A stretch of DNA of 64,000 bases from Streptomyces sp. 35G-GA-8 (GCF_023534745.1 NZ_JAMHJQ010000012.1:121639-185638); one strand, 5' to 3'; shown: positions 8,261 to 17,249, counted from the stretch's first letter. Notes: generated by a model from the letters alone, not told the origin. Made by a program: numbers and translations.

Positions 8261-8749
8261 GTGATCACGGGGCAGTTACCTTCAGGCGCACGATGGAGTC
8301 GCTCATCAGTGATTCCGCAGCGCCTGCTGGGACTGACTCTGGTCCTCTTCGGCCTGTTGTATGCGCACACGGCGAGCCCCGAAAGCACGTTGGGGCACCT
8401 CTCCCCGGCCGCCGAGGTCTCCGCTCCGGCCGCCGGGGTCTCCGCTCCGGCCGCCGGCCCCGCGGATTTGGCCCAGGTGCCACGGGTTGCGAATGCTACG
8501 CGGAACCCTGATGACACCGGCATGCCGGGCGGTCATCACGGCGGGGGCCACGGACAGCATCCCGCGTTGCAGGAGTGCGCGCTCGGCCAGCCCCCGCAGG
8601 GCCCCGGCGTGGGCATGCCCTGCCTTGCCACGCTGAGCTCGGCCGTGGAGGCCGGAGCGCCTCACACTGAACACGTCCACCCGCCGGCGGTGGGAGGCTT
8701 TGCCGTCCCGAGACCGAGTGTGGCGGAGTCTCCGGTTCTACGTATCTAG
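8261..8749 (+). CDS. DUF6153-like His-rich membrane-anchored protein
   Basis: 162 residues from GTG 8261. One hydrophobic segment (LLGLTLVLFGLLYAHTA, about 22-38) could be a signal or anchor. It is followed by an Ala/Pro region made of a 21-base tandem repeat (SAPAAGV, 8419-8460), a His/Gly patch (GGHHGGGHGQHPALQECALGQ) and a Cys/His tail. The pattern fits the DUF6153 family, small Streptomyces proteins found near copper genes. The role may be periplasmic metal binding, by inference. The stop TAG is part of the CTAG at the left end of the MITE, so the original C-terminus may differ. Confidence 0.6.
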   Translation: MITGQLPSGARWSRSSVIPQRLLGLTLVLFGLLYAHTASPESTLGHLSPAAEVSAPAAGVSAPAAGPADLAQVPRVANATRNPDDTGMPGGHHGGGHGQHPALQECALGQPPQGPGVGMPCLATLSSAVEAGAPHTEHVHPPAVGGFAVPRPSVAESPVLRI

Positions 8750-8913
8750 TGCCGCGACCGGCAATGTTTGCCCGTCAAGGAGCGTCGTCCGGTGCGTGTG
8801 ATCGCAAGGCGGCCGGAAGCCCACGTAGCGGAGCTACCTGGGCTTTTGGCCAACGCCGCGAGCGCGCGTGCCGGACGACGCGACGGGGCAAACATTGCCG
8901 GGAGGGGCACTAG
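8746..8913. mobile_element. MITE-like inverted-repeat element A (168 bp, CTAG ends)
   Basis: CTAG at both ends (8746-8749, 8910-8913). Terminal inverted repeats share CTAGTGCC, a variable 4 bases, then CCGGCAATGTTTGCCC. The interior (8786-8870) carries GTCCGGTGCGTG, then GATCGCAAGGCGG and a small hairpin, which recurs in the element at 19010-19188. Too short to encode a transposase, so non-autonomous; CTAG target preference fits IS5-type mobilisation. Confidence 0.7.
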
Positions 8914-9134
8914 GTCAGTGCCCCACTCGGTCAATCCTCGCTGAGGCATGACAAGGCGGCTCGAAGCCGCCGTCACGTCTCTGTCTGTCGACCGGGCCAT
9001 GGCGTCTGACCTCCCTCGCGCGCTGTTCTGCACGCGGTGCGGGGACGGTTCGACGGTTCGTCACCACCACCCCCCACTCATCACTGCCCCGCCGTGGACG
9101 ATTCCGGCGCGGGCAGCCGCCACGCGGAGGATCT

Positions 9135-9614
9135 GTGCCGCTCTGCTCTGCTCACCTGCCCGCCCGCTCCTTATGGGCCACTTCGCCGTCGGAGCGTTGG
9201 GTTCTGTCTTGGGTTCTGTCTTGGGTTCAGGCGCTCTGGAAGTACCGGCTCGTGGAGACCGCACTGAGCATCTTGCTGCTCACTTCGGTGCAATGCGCAA
9301 CGGACGTGTCCCATCCCGCGAATCCGTCGGCAGGGCGCGCGGGCCATGTCTCGCGCCCTCTCTCGATGCCCGAGGAACGACGTATAGCCGATGCCCTCGA
9401 CGGCCCCCTGGCGCCCGACGGCTGTTCGGTCTCCACCCCCGGCCCCGCCGGGGTCACTCCCCTGTCCGTTCGCGTCCTGCCATGCATGGCCACTACCGCG
9501 GCGCCCACGAGCGGGGCCGGGCCACTCATCGCTGAACACCCCGGTGCTGTGTGCAACGGGAAAGCGCACGGCGGCCGTACCACATTGCGCGCGCTGTGCA
9601 GATGGCTGATCTAG
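9135..9614 (+). CDS. Hypothetical protein, possibly coding
   Basis: 159-residue frame with G/C-biased third positions, ending 111 bases before the cysteine-synthase-like gene. A tandem repeat of TGGGTTCTGTCT (about 9197-9228) encodes LSWVLSWV, followed by a short hydrophobic stretch ([14 protein letters not shown]) and a Cys-containing tail. I do not recognise a family. It may be a small exported protein, or no gene at all; the start is uncertain. Confidence 0.3.
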   Translation: MPLCSAHLPARSLWATSPSERWVLSWVLSWVQALWKYRLVETALSILLLTSVQCATDVSHPANPSAGRAGHVSRPLSMPEERRIADALDGPLAPDGCSVSTPGPAGVTPLSVRVLPCMATTAAPTSGAGPLIAEHPGAVCNGKAHGGRTTLRALCRWLI

Positions 9615-9724
9615 GAGCCACCCCCAGCGGCCGGCCGCAGCCGGTTCGCCGCGCCTCGCACGTGACACGCGTGCCGCGCGAGACGAGCACCCGCACAGCT
9701 TCTACAGCGAATGAGAGCGAAGCG

Positions 9725-10834
9725 ATGTACTCCCCGACCACGAGCGATTTCACGCCTGCCGACGCGACCCTCCCCGGGCTCGTCGGTAACACTCCCGTCC
9801 TTCGGGTGTCCCGGCCGTTCACCCCGCCCGGCCGCGGTTTCTGGGCGAAACTGGAAGGCTTCAACCCTGGCGGCATCAAGGACCGTCCCGGACTCCACAT
9901 GGTCGAACGGGCCCGTGCCCGTGGCGAATTGCTGCCCGGCCGGCCGATCATCGAGTCGACCAGCGGCACGCTCGGCCTCGGCCTCGCCCTGGCCGGAATG
10001 GTCTACGGCCACCCGGTCACCCTCGTCACCGACCCGGGCCTCGAACCATCCATGATCCGGCTACTGGCCGCCTACGGCGCCACCGTCGACCTGGTGCCCG
10101 ACCCGCACCCCACCGGCGGCTGGCAGCAAGCCCGCCGCGACCGAGTCACCGAGCTGCTGGCGCGGCACCCCGGCTCCTGGAGCCCCGACCAGTACAGCAA
10201 TCCCGACAATGTCGCCGCCTACACACCGCTCGCTCTCGAACTCGCCACCCAGGTGGGCCATATCGACGTACTCGTCTGCAGCGTCGGCACAGGGGGACAC
10301 TCGGCGGGCATCTCCCGCGTCCTGCGCCAGCTCTACCCCGCCATGCGCCTGGTGGGCGTGGACACCGTCGGCTCAACCATCTTCGGACAGCCCGCCCGGC
10401 CCCGGCTCATGCGTGGGCTCGGATCGAGCATCCATCCGCGCAATGTCGCGTACGAGAACTTCCGAGAGGTGCACTGGGTGGCCCCGGCCGAATCGGTCTG
10501 GGCATGCAGGCAGCTGGCCACTTCGCACTACGCCACGGGTGGTTGGAGCGTCGGCGCCGTAGCGCTGGTGGCCGGCTGGCTCGCCCGTACGCTCCCCGCC
10601 GACACGCGGATCGTCGCGGTCTTCCCCGATGGCCCGCAGCGCTATCTGGAGACCGTTTACGACGACACATACTGCGCCGAACACGGGCTGCTCGGCGTCT
10701 CGCCGGCACCCGAGCCGGAAGTCGTGGACCGCCCCGACGAAAAGGAGGTCACCCGCTGGACCCGCTGCACCACGGTCACCGACCCCCTCGCCCCGGCGGC
10801 GCGGTACGTAGGCACCGAGGGCGGTGCCCGGTGA
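9725..10834 (+). CDS. Cysteine-synthase-family PLP enzyme
   Basis: 369 residues from ATG 9725; in-frame starts further upstream lack ribosome-binding sites. Fold type II PLP enzyme: [10 protein letters not shown] at the start, the PLP lysine in [12 protein letters not shown] (K52), and the phosphate/substrate loop [12 protein letters not shown]. In CysK the last motif is TSGNTG, so the Asn is replaced. A Gly-rich [12 protein letters not shown] binds PLP phosphate. It probably makes a beta-substituted alanine from a serine derivative, but the altered loop argues against ordinary O-acetylserine sulfhydrylase. It overlaps by 4 bases (GTGA) with the MFS gene, suggesting the product is exported or the substrate imported. 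Confidence 0.85.
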   Translation: MYSPTTSDFTPADATLPGLVGNTPVLRVSRPFTPPGRGFWAKLEGFNPGGIKDRPGLHMVERARARGELLPGRPIIESTSGTLGLGLALAGMVYGHPVTLVTDPGLEPSMIRLLAAYGATVDLVPDPHPTGGWQQARRDRVTELLARHPGSWSPDQYSNPDNVAAYTPLALELATQVGHIDVLVCSVGTGGHSAGISRVLRQLYPAMRLVGVDTVGSTIFGQPARPRLMRGLGSSIHPRNVAYENFREVHWVAPAESVWACRQLATSHYATGGWSVGAVALVAGWLARTLPADTRIVAVFPDGPQRYLETVYDDTYCAEHGLLGVSPAPEPEVVDRPDEKEVTRWTRCTTVTDPLAPAARYVGTEGGAR

Positions 10835-12129
10835 AGCAGACGCTCGCACAGGTCCGCTCCTACGACCGGAGCGTCCAACTGTTGATGGTGAATCAGTTCA
10901 CCATCAACCTCGGCTTCTACATGCTGATGCCCTACCTGGCCCAGCACCTGTCCGGAACCCTCGGCCTGGCCGGCTGGCTCGTCGGGCTCGTCCTGGGGGT
11001 ACGCAACTTCAGTCAGCAGGGCATGTTCCTCATCGGCGGCACCCTGGCCGACCGGTTCGGATACAAGCCCCTGATCATCGCCGGATGCGTCCTGCGCACC
11101 GTCGGCTTCGCCACTCTCGGACTGGTCGACTCGGTGCCGGCGCTGCTCGCCGCCTCGGCGGCCACCGGCTTCGCGGGGGCGTTGTTCAACCCGGCCGTTC
11201 GGGCCTACCTCGCCGCCGACGCGGGCGAGCGCCGGGTCGAGGCATTCGCGCTGTTCAACGTCTTCTACCAGGCAGGGATCCTGCTCGGCCCACTGGTGGG
11301 GATGCTGCTGACAGGTGTCGACTTCCGGATCACCTGCCTCGTCTCGGCAGCGATCTTCGGCCTGTTGAGCATCGTCCAGATCCGGGCGCTCCCCGCCCGC
11401 AGGGCAGCCGAGGCAGTGAGCCCGGAGACAGGTGAGCGGGAGAGCGTGCTGTCGCAGTGGCGGAGCGTCGTGCGCAACGGCGCGTTCCTGCTTTTCGCCA
11501 CGGCCATGATCGGTTCGTACGTCCTGACCTTCCAGGTCTATCTGGCGTTGCCGCTGGAGGTACGACGCCTGGGCGGTGGTGGAGAGTTCGGGACCGTGGC
11601 AATCGCACTGCTCTTCGCCGTGTCCGGACTGGTCACGATCTTCGGTCAGACCAAGGTGACCGCGTGGTGCAAGGGAAGGCTTGAACCGGGACAGGCCCTG
11701 GCCTGGGGACTGTTGAGTATGGGCCTGGCGTTCGTGCCACTGCTCGCGGCCACGGCCCTGCCGGTGCCGGGCGGAGGACTCGGGCGCTGGCTGCTCGCCG
11801 CCGTTCCACCGATGCTGGCCGCGCTGCTGCTGGCACTGGGGACGATGATCGCATACCCGTTCGAGATGGACACCATCGTCCGGCTCTCGGGCAACCGTCT
11901 CGTCGCCACCCACTACGGCCTCTACAACACCATTTGCGGCGTCGGTATCACCTTGGGCAACCTGCTCACCGGAGCAGCCCTTGATGCCGCCCGGAAGGCC
12001 GGCCTGTCCGCGCTGCCCTGGCTGGCGCTCCTCGTCCTCGGCCTGACCTGCGCCGGTTCCCTCTACGCACTGCATCGGACAGGCCGCCTGACACACACCT
12101 CACCTGAAGTCCAGCTCACCGCAGCCTGA
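10831..12129 (+). CDS. MFS transporter coupled to the PLP enzyme
   Basis: 432 residues from GTG 10831, inside the stop of the PLP gene. Twelve hydrophobic segments; the A-motif [13 protein letters not shown] sits between TM2 and TM3, and a short charged loop (residues about 190-205) divides the halves. MFS drug-efflux type by architecture. Translational coupling to a cysteine-synthase-like enzyme suggests it moves a small amino-acid-derived compound. A strong terminator follows 20 bases after the stop, so these two genes form a complete operon. Confidence 0.85.
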   Translation: MKQTLAQVRSYDRSVQLLMVNQFTINLGFYMLMPYLAQHLSGTLGLAGWLVGLVLGVRNFSQQGMFLIGGTLADRFGYKPLIIAGCVLRTVGFATLGLVDSVPALLAASAATGFAGALFNPAVRAYLAADAGERRVEAFALFNVFYQAGILLGPLVGMLLTGVDFRITCLVSAAIFGLLSIVQIRALPARRAAEAVSPETGERESVLSQWRSVVRNGAFLLFATAMIGSYVLTFQVYLALPLEVRRLGGGGEFGTVAIALLFAVSGLVTIFGQTKVTAWCKGRLEPGQALAWGLLSMGLAFVPLLAATALPVPGGGLGRWLLAAVPPMLAALLLALGTMIAYPFEMDTIVRLSGNRLVATHYGLYNTICGVGITLGNLLTGAALDAARKAGLSALPWLALLVLGLTCAGSLYALHRTGRLTHTSPEVQLTAA

Positions 12130-12149
12130 TCCTGACCGAACCCACCTCC

Positions 12150-12188
12150 GGGGCGGGGCGAGCGGCTCGACACCACTCGCCCCGCCCC
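12150..12188 (+). terminator. Hairpin terminator of the PLP-MFS operon
   Basis: A 13-bp perfect inverted repeat (12150-12162 with 12176-12188, arms GGGGCGGGGCGAG and complement) with a 13-base loop, just after the MFS stop. Confidence 0.75.
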
Positions 12189-12277
12189 GAGCCGGTTACC
12201 GCGGGCGGTCGGCGGTGACCGGCCAGGCGGCGTTTCGCGGCAGGAGCGTGCCATCTTCCTGTGGTCGCGCAGGACGC

Positions 12278-12400
12278 TCACAAGCGGCGCAGAGCGCGTC
12301 CGAGATTGGCGAGGGCGGCGACGAGGTCGGCGAAGAACATCTCTCCGTAGCGGCTGATCACCGCGTCGAAGGCGCCGAGTCCGAGTGGTTCTCCCATTCG
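12278..12400 (-). pseudogene. Class I SAM methyltransferase fragment
   Basis: Minus-strand residues PLGLGAFDAVISRYGEMFF and ADLVAALANLGRALRRL match the region after motif II of UbiE-like methyltransferases (GxFDxVxSRFGxMFFADPxAAxxNxxRALRP). The frame ends at TGA 12278-12280. Neither the SAM-binding N-terminus nor the C-terminus is present. Confidence 0.6.
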
Positions 12401-12508
12401 CTGCCGGCCCCAACTTGGCCCCACCCTGGCCTCGCCCGGGCCACGTCGGTAACCCCATTAGTCCACCAACCAGTGGTGCCGCCTCCACCCGGGCACGATC
12501 CACGATCT

Positions 12509-12520
12509 CCTGAATTCAGG
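12509..12520. promoter_or_regulatory. Putative ArsR operator
   Basis: Perfect palindrome CCTGAATTCAGG, extended imperfectly by GATC-like arms, 22 bases upstream of the CmtR-like start codon. AT-centred palindromes at this position are typical of ArsR/SmtB autoregulation. Confidence 0.5.
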
Positions 12521-12541
12521 ATCTCCTGTACCATCCTTGTC

Positions 12542-12877
12542 GTGCTGACTGTTGCCTCCGACATCGAGGTGCTGGCCCGGTTCGGCCGCGCGCTCGCCGA
12601 TCCGATCCGCTGCCGCATCCTGCTCGCCCTGCGCGACGCCCCCGCCTACCCCACCGACCTCGCCGACACCCTCGGCATCTCCCGTACCCGGCTGTCGAAC
12701 CACCTGGCGTGCCTGCGCGACTGCGGCCTGGTCATCACCGTTCCCGACGGCCGCCGCACCCGCTACGAGTTGGCCGACGAACGCCTCGGCCACGCGCTGG
12801 ACGACCTGCGCACCGCCGTGGTCGCCGTGGAGACCGACCGTACGTGCGCCGACGCCGACGACAAGGGATGCTGCTGA
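12542..12877 (+). CDS. cmtR: CmtR-type ArsR/SmtB metal sensor
   Basis: 111 residues from GTG 12542. Winged-helix ArsR fold: LADPIRCRILLAL, then the recognition region LGISRTRLSNHLACLRDCGLV and the wing PDGRRTRYEL. Counting from the GTG, Cys57 and Cys61 (CLRDC) and Cys102 (DRTCAD) fall at exactly the positions of the Cd/Pb ligands of Mycobacterium tuberculosis CmtR, so it is predicted to sense Cd2+ or Pb2+ and to derepress on binding. The stop TGA overlaps the ATG of the CDF exporter, forming a self-regulated metal-resistance operon with the palindrome at 12509 as likely operator. Confidence 0.85.
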   Translation: MLTVASDIEVLARFGRALADPIRCRILLALRDAPAYPTDLADTLGISRTRLSNHLACLRDCGLVITVPDGRRTRYELADERLGHALDDLRTAVVAVETDRTCADADDKGCC

Positions 12878-13584
12878 TGACCGTGATATCCCTCGGGCCT
12901 TCCCCTGCCCGCCTCGACGTGCTCACCCGCCGGATACGCCTGCTGGTCGCGGCCACCATCACCTACAACGTCATCGAAGCGATCGTCGCCATCACCGCCG
13001 GCACCCTGGCCTCGTCGACGGCTCTGATCGGCTTCGGACTGGACTCCGTCATCGAGGTCTCCTCGGCCGCCGCAGTCGCCTGGCAGTTCTCCGCCCGCGA
13101 CCACGCCGTACGCGAGGCGCGCGAACAGCGCACCCTGCGGATCATCGCCGTCTCCTTCTTCGCGCTCGCCGCGTACGTCTCCGTCGACGCCGTCCGCGCC
13201 CTGACCGGCACCGGGGAAGCGGAGCGGTCGATCCCCGGCATCGTCATCGCCGCCCTCTCCCTCGCGGTGATGCCGTTCCTGTCCGCCGCCCAGCGCCGCG
13301 CCGGCCGGGAACTCGGCTCCGCCAGTGCCGTCGCCGACTCCAAACAGACGCTGCTCTGCACCTACTTGTCCGCCGTGCTTCTCCTCGGCCTGATCCTCAA
13401 CGCCACCCTCGGCTGGTCCTGGGCCGACCCCATCGCCGCCCTGGTCATCGCCGCCATCGCGGTCAAGGAAGGCCGCGACGCCTGGCACGGCAAGGGCTGC
13501 TGCGTCACCCCAACCGCCGCCAACACGACAAAGGCGCAAACCGATGCGTGCGGCTGCGGGCCCGGATGCGACGGCTGCGGCTGA
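12877..13584 (+). CDS. CDF-type cation efflux protein
   Basis: 235 residues, ATG overlapping the CmtR stop. Six hydrophobic segments; TM2 carries GLDSVIEVSSA and TM5 ADSKQTLLCTYLS, the positions of the metal-binding Asp/His residues in the cation diffusion facilitator family. The C-terminus lacks a long cytoplasmic domain and ends in a Cys-rich tail (GKGCC, then DACGCGPGCDGCG), which could collect soft metals for export. The gene pairing and Cys tail favour Cd2+/Pb2+/Zn2+ efflux. Confidence 0.85.
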   Translation: MTVISLGPSPARLDVLTRRIRLLVAATITYNVIEAIVAITAGTLASSTALIGFGLDSVIEVSSAAAVAWQFSARDHAVREAREQRTLRIIAVSFFALAAYVSVDAVRALTGTGEAERSIPGIVIAALSLAVMPFLSAAQRRAGRELGSASAVADSKQTLLCTYLSAVLLLGLILNATLGWSWADPIAALVIAAIAVKEGRDAWHGKGCCVTPTAANTTKAQTDACGCGPGCDGCG

Positions 13585-13599
13585 AACCAACTCGGCTCA

Positions 13600-13628
13600 G
13601 GTGCCCCCGGACCGCCACTGCGGGCACC
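13600..13628 (+). terminator. Possible terminator of the cmtR-CDF operon
   Basis: GGTGCCC (13600-13606) pairs with GGGCACC (13622-13628) around a 15-base loop, 16 bases after the CDF stop. Confidence 0.4.
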
Positions 13629-13669
13629 GGCGTTCTCGCCTCGTCTCACAGACCGTCGCCGGGTCGGAG

Positions 13670-13960
13670 TTACGCCGGTGACGTCTTTGAACGACGCGGT
13701 GCAGCGCCGACAACGATCACCGCGGCTAGCCCGGAGACGAGGGTCGGCAGGCCGAAGAGGCGCGGGTGGCCGCCTGGGGCGTGTCTTCGAAGTAGCGCCG
13801 TCCGCCCGCAGGGCAGGCGGGACTTTGAAGACACGCCCCAGTGGAGTGGCCAGGGCGGCTCCGGCGAAAGACGCGAGCGCGGACGCCGTGGTGGCCGGGG
13901 CCGCCAGGAGTCCCGACAGGCGGCCGTACTGGCTGTTACCCCAAGCACCGTCGCCGGATC
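13670..13960 (-). pseudogene. MFS transporter C-terminal relic interrupted by a MITE
   Basis: Minus-strand translation gives QYGRLSGLLAAPATTASALA and SFAGAALATPLG, then, on the other side of the 13774-13841 element, GHPRLFGLPTLVSGLAAVIV ending at 13670. This resembles the last two transmembrane helices of an MFS exporter. The N-terminal part is missing. Confidence 0.5.
13774..13841. mobile_element. MITE-like palindrome B (68 bp)
   Basis: Terminal inverted repeats of 20 bases with one mismatch (CTGGGGCGTGTCTTCGAAGT and the complement of ACTTTGAAGACACGCCCCAG). About 38 bases (13777-13814, GGGCGTGTCTTCGAAG onward to the CCGTCCGCCCG-AGGGC hairpin) are nearly identical to the right end of the element at 19010-19188. 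It sits inside the MFS relic. Confidence 0.7.
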
Positions 13961-14560
13961 GGGAGCCGCCGGCGCCAACTGAGTGCCGGCAGGCAGGCCC
14001 TGCTCGCGCTGGCGCATCTGCGGAACGGGACAACCTACGCCCAACTCGCGGCAGGTTTCCGGGTCGGGAAGAGCACGGTCTACCGCTACATGACCGAAGC
14101 TGTCGACCTGCTCGCGGCGCTCGCGCCGACGCTGACCGAGGCCGTCAAGGCCAACGTCGACCACGGCGTACGTGTTGCTGGACGGGACGCTTCTGCCCAT
14201 CGACCGAGTGGCCGCCGACCGGCCGTTTCACTCCGGCAAGCACCGTAAGCACGGGATGAACGTGCAGGTCGACGCTCTCGACCAGGCACGAATCGGCTGC
14301 TGGGCGGACAAGGGCTATCGCGGCGCCGACGGCACGGTCCGTGTCCCGCACTGGGGGCGGGGCCGATGGGGAGACGCTCTCCGCAGGCCTACAAGCGGCG
14401 AACCGATCGCACGCAAAGATCCGAGCCCTCGTCGAGCAGGGCCATGGCAACCCTGAAGACCTGGCGGCTCCTGCGCAAGATCCGCTGCTCGACAACCCGC
14501 ATCACCAACCTCGTCCAGGCCGTCCTCACCCTGCGCCACACCAGCGCGATCACAAGTTGA
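13960..14560 (+). pseudogene. IS5-family (DDE_Tnp_4) transposase remnant
   Basis: Pieces in different frames: GRQALLALAHLRNGTTYAQL and FRVGKSTVYRYMTEAVDLLA (helix-turn-helix region), then YVLLDGTLLPIDRVAADRPF and KHGMNVQVDALDQARIGCWA, then RSHAKIRALVEQ and CSTTRITNLVQAVLTLRHT. At least two frameshifts and an internal deletion of about 25 codons after NVQV. It is related to the intact transposase at 30527-31279. Confidence 0.75.
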
Positions 14561-14603
14561 AGACAGACCCGCAGGAGCTCACAGCCATGGAAGACTGAGG
14601 CGT

Positions 14604-15155
14604 ATGCGAAGGTGGAACGCACGCGGAGCAGCATCCTGGGTGGGCCCGTTGGTGTTGCTGGCCGTCGGCTGCTCGACGTCGACCTCGCCCCTGCCGGATT
14701 CGCCATCCTCCTCGGCAAGTTGGCCGGACGCTTCTGACACGACGAATGCGGCCTGCCCCGACACTGCTCCGGTCCCTTCGGGCTCCGTACCCGTCGCCGT
14801 GCATGAGTTCGACAAGAAGGGCGAATGGTACGGCACTGATGACCTATGGGTGGCCAAGCCCCGGCTTCTGGATCACACGGACGAACGCGAGGAGAGATAC
14901 CGCACAAAGTACGCGTCGATAACGCTCGACGCTCAGGGGCGGGCGACTGACCAGAAGGGCGCCCCGCACGTCGACGTCGAACGACTGAACCGATCCGGCT
15001 CAGCGCACGGCAGTACCGGTGGATTCGCCACCGCCGACGGCGACCGGCGGTGGTGGCCGACGGCCATCAACTTCCCCGAGCCCGGCTGCTGGCAGGTGAC
15101 CGAAACACTCGGCTCCACCGAAGTCCGTTTCACCGTGCATGTCGCAGCACGCTGA
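14604..15155 (+). CDS. Putative lipoprotein of unknown function
   Basis: 183 residues. N-terminal signal with lipobox (PLVLLAVGCSTS, Cys23) predicts a membrane-anchored extracellular lipoprotein. After a Ser/Pro linker comes a compact domain (about 55-183) with the motifs DKKGEWYGTDDLWVAKP and WWPTAINFPEPGCWQVTETL, reminiscent of small Ig-like or beta-sandwich domains in Streptomyces lipoproteins. I do not recognise a named family. Single gene, directly after the IS5 relic. Confidence 0.75.
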   Translation: MRRWNARGAASWVGPLVLLAVGCSTSTSPLPDSPSSSASWPDASDTTNAACPDTAPVPSGSVPVAVHEFDKKGEWYGTDDLWVAKPRLLDHTDEREERYRTKYASITLDAQGRATDQKGAPHVDVERLNRSGSAHGSTGGFATADGDRRWWPTAINFPEPGCWQVTETLGSTEVRFTVHVAAR

Positions 15156-15369
15156 GCAAGTCCGTGCTCAGGACCGGGGTGCCTGACGGACCGCCCGGGG
15201 GACGTCTCGTGTCGACTACGGGCGCTGCCCAAGCCCGCACAGGTCCGTCCCGTCCCCCGACATGCTCAATCTGAGGTTGGCAAAGCCCCACTGGAGGAGA
15301 TCACCGAACTCCCAACTGTCTGAGAGCCCGGTGCATGAGCGGACGTCAAGGCAGACCAGGTGCCAGGTG
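15156..15369. other. Intergenic stretch, no gene seen
   Basis: Between the lipoprotein and the convergent SDR gene. No coding signal or clear hairpin recognised. Confidence 0.4.
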
Positions 15370-16119
15370 TCAGAGCTGAGTGCCACCGCCGTCCACGGCA
15401 AGTTCGGTGCCGGTGGTGTAGGTGGCGTCAAACGCGAGAAAGAGCGCGGCCTTGGTCACTTCGGACGGGTTCCCCAGTCGCAGCATGGGGATCTGCGCGA
15501 CAAGCGCCTTCGTCTCCTCGGCCGACTGCCGGGGCCTGGACTCGTCCATGATCCGGGTGTCGATCGGGCCGGGGCTGACCGCGTTGACACGAATTTTTCG
15601 CGGGAGAAGTTCACGGGCCAGGCTGCGGGTCATCGAGCGTAGTGCCGCCTTGCTGGCCGCGTACGCGCTGAGCATCGGCAGGCCCAGCACGTTGACGGCC
15701 GAGGTCGTGAGCACCACCCCGCTGCCCTCTGCCAGCAGCGGAGCGAGCTTCTGCACGGTGAAGTAGGGTCCCTTGGCGTTGGTGGTCAGCAGTTGGTCGT
15801 ACAACTCCTCACTCGTTGCCTCGAACGGTGCGGAGCCGGTGACACCGGCATTGGCGAACAGGGCGTCGACCGTGCCGAACTCGGCCTTTACCCGGTCAGC
15901 CAGCGCATCGATCTGAGGCAGTGACGCCCCGTCGCTGCGGACCGCGATCGCGTTCTCGCCGAGTTGGTCACGGGCGGCACTCAGCTTGTCCTGGTCGCGC
16001 CCGGTGATCAGCACGCGCGCGCCTTCGTCCACGAGTGACCGAGCGGTGGCCAGGCCCAAGCCACTGCTGCCTCCCGTGATGACGACCTTCTTGCCCTCGT
16101 ACCTGCCCATGTCGAACAT
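15370..16119 (-). CDS. SDR-family oxidoreductase
   Basis: 249 residues, the classical short-chain dehydrogenase length. The Rossmann motif TGGSSGLG is at about residues 16-23, NAG at about 90-92, the catalytic triad is Ser in TSAVNVLG and Tyr-Lys in YAASK (about 153-157), followed by NAVSPGPIDT and the C-terminal VDGGGTQL. TGR after the second strand suggests NADP(H) preference. Substrate unknown. It lies on the same strand as the quinone-oxidoreductase-like gene upstream but is separated from it by about 160 bases. Confidence 0.9.
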   Translation of the reverse strand: MFDMGRYEGKKVVITGGSSGLGLATARSLVDEGARVLITGRDQDKLSAARDQLGENAIAVRSDGASLPQIDALADRVKAEFGTVDALFANAGVTGSAPFEATSEELYDQLLTTNAKGPYFTVQKLAPLLAEGSGVVLTTSAVNVLGLPMLSAYAASKAALRSMTRSLARELLPRKIRVNAVSPGPIDTRIMDESRPRQSAEETKALVAQIPMLRLGNPSEVTKAALFLAFDATYTTGTELAVDGGGTQL

Positions 16120-16282
16120 CTCCTGTCTGTGAATACGCGTGATGGTTCTCGCCCCGGCGGGCCACCCTTGGCCGGACGGCGTCGAGTGCGACGCGCGAGC
16201 ACGGTGCCGGCGGGTCCCGCCGAAGAAGGCGGCGAACGTGTTGCGGGCACTCGCTCCCGGCGGGTGGAGCGTGGAGCGGTGT

Positions 16283-17227
16283 TCAGTGAAGACCTGGCCG
16301 CAGGCTGATCACGACCTTGCCGTGGACGTGTCGTCCGGCTTGCAGTGTCACGGCATCGTGGATCTGCCCGATCGGGAAGGTCGCGGCGATCGGTATCGTG
16401 ATCGCGCCGGCGAGGATCGCGTCGCTGATCCGCTCCATGGCGTCCGGGCTCGCGTCGAAACCACCGGTCGCGCGAACGCCGCCGGGAGGATTGGGCCCCG
16501 CGGCGATCGTGGAGATCCGGTCGGGCGGCACGCCGAGCGCGAGCGCGGTCTCGGCCGTTTCGATGCCGAACAGGTCGGTTGCCGCGGTCACGCCCTCCGG
16601 AGCCAGGGCCCGTACCCGGTCTGCCAGTCCGGGGCCGTAGGCCACGGGCTCGGCACCAAACTGGCGCAGGAACTCGAACGTGCCCTGCGCGGCGGTCCCG
16701 ATCACTCTGGCGCCGGCGAGCTTCGCGAGCTGTACGGCGAACACGCCCACGCCGCCCGCGGCGCCGCCGACCAGGACGGTGTCGCCGGGCCGCAGGTCGA
16801 TCGCGGCCAACGCGGCGGCTGCGGTCATGCCGGCCACCGGAAGCGTGGCTGCTACCTCGTCGCTGATGCCCTCCGGCGTGCGCCAGAGCGGCTCGTGCGC
16901 CTCGGTGGGCGTCTTGACCACCACGAAATCGGCAGCGGCCCTACCCTGCGCGCCGCCGTAGACACGGTCACCTACAGCGAAACCCGTGGCGTGGGCGCCG
17001 ACCTCGTCGACGACCCCGGCAAAGTCGTACCCGAAGCCGGACGGCACGCTGATGCCGAACCGGGCCGCGACCTCGGGCTGCGAGGCGATGCCCCAGTCCA
17101 TGGGATTCAGACCGGCGGCCGTGACGTGAACGCGGACCTCGCCCGGCCCGGCATGGGGTTCCGGAACCTCCCGCACCTCCAGCACTTCGGGACCACCGAA
17201 CGTCTCGTAGACAACAGCCCGGCTCAT
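16283..17227 (-). CDS. MDR-family NADP-dependent oxidoreductase (quinone reductase-like)
   Basis: 314 residues from ATG 17227, which has GGAGG at the right distance. Medium-chain dehydrogenase/reductase without catalytic zinc ligands: LNPMDWG and GYDFAGVVDEVG in the N-terminal domain and the Rossmann motif VGGAAGGVGVFAVQLAKL. It likely reduces quinones or enones with NADPH. It is transcribed divergently from a TetR gene 82 bases away; the near-perfect inverted repeat between them lies just upstream of this start and is the likely control site. Confidence 0.9.
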   Translation of the reverse strand: MSRAVVYETFGGPEVLEVREVPEPHAGPGEVRVHVTAAGLNPMDWGIASQPEVAARFGISVPSGFGYDFAGVVDEVGAHATGFAVGDRVYGGAQGRAAADFVVVKTPTEAHEPLWRTPEGISDEVAATLPVAGMTAAAALAAIDLRPGDTVLVGGAAGGVGVFAVQLAKLAGARVIGTAAQGTFEFLRQFGAEPVAYGPGLADRVRALAPEGVTAATDLFGIETAETALALGVPPDRISTIAAGPNPPGGVRATGGFDASPDAMERISDAILAGAITIPIAATFPIGQIHDAVTLQAGRHVHGKVVISLRPGLH

Positions 17228-17249
17228 GAGTACCTCCAGCGGACAAGTG

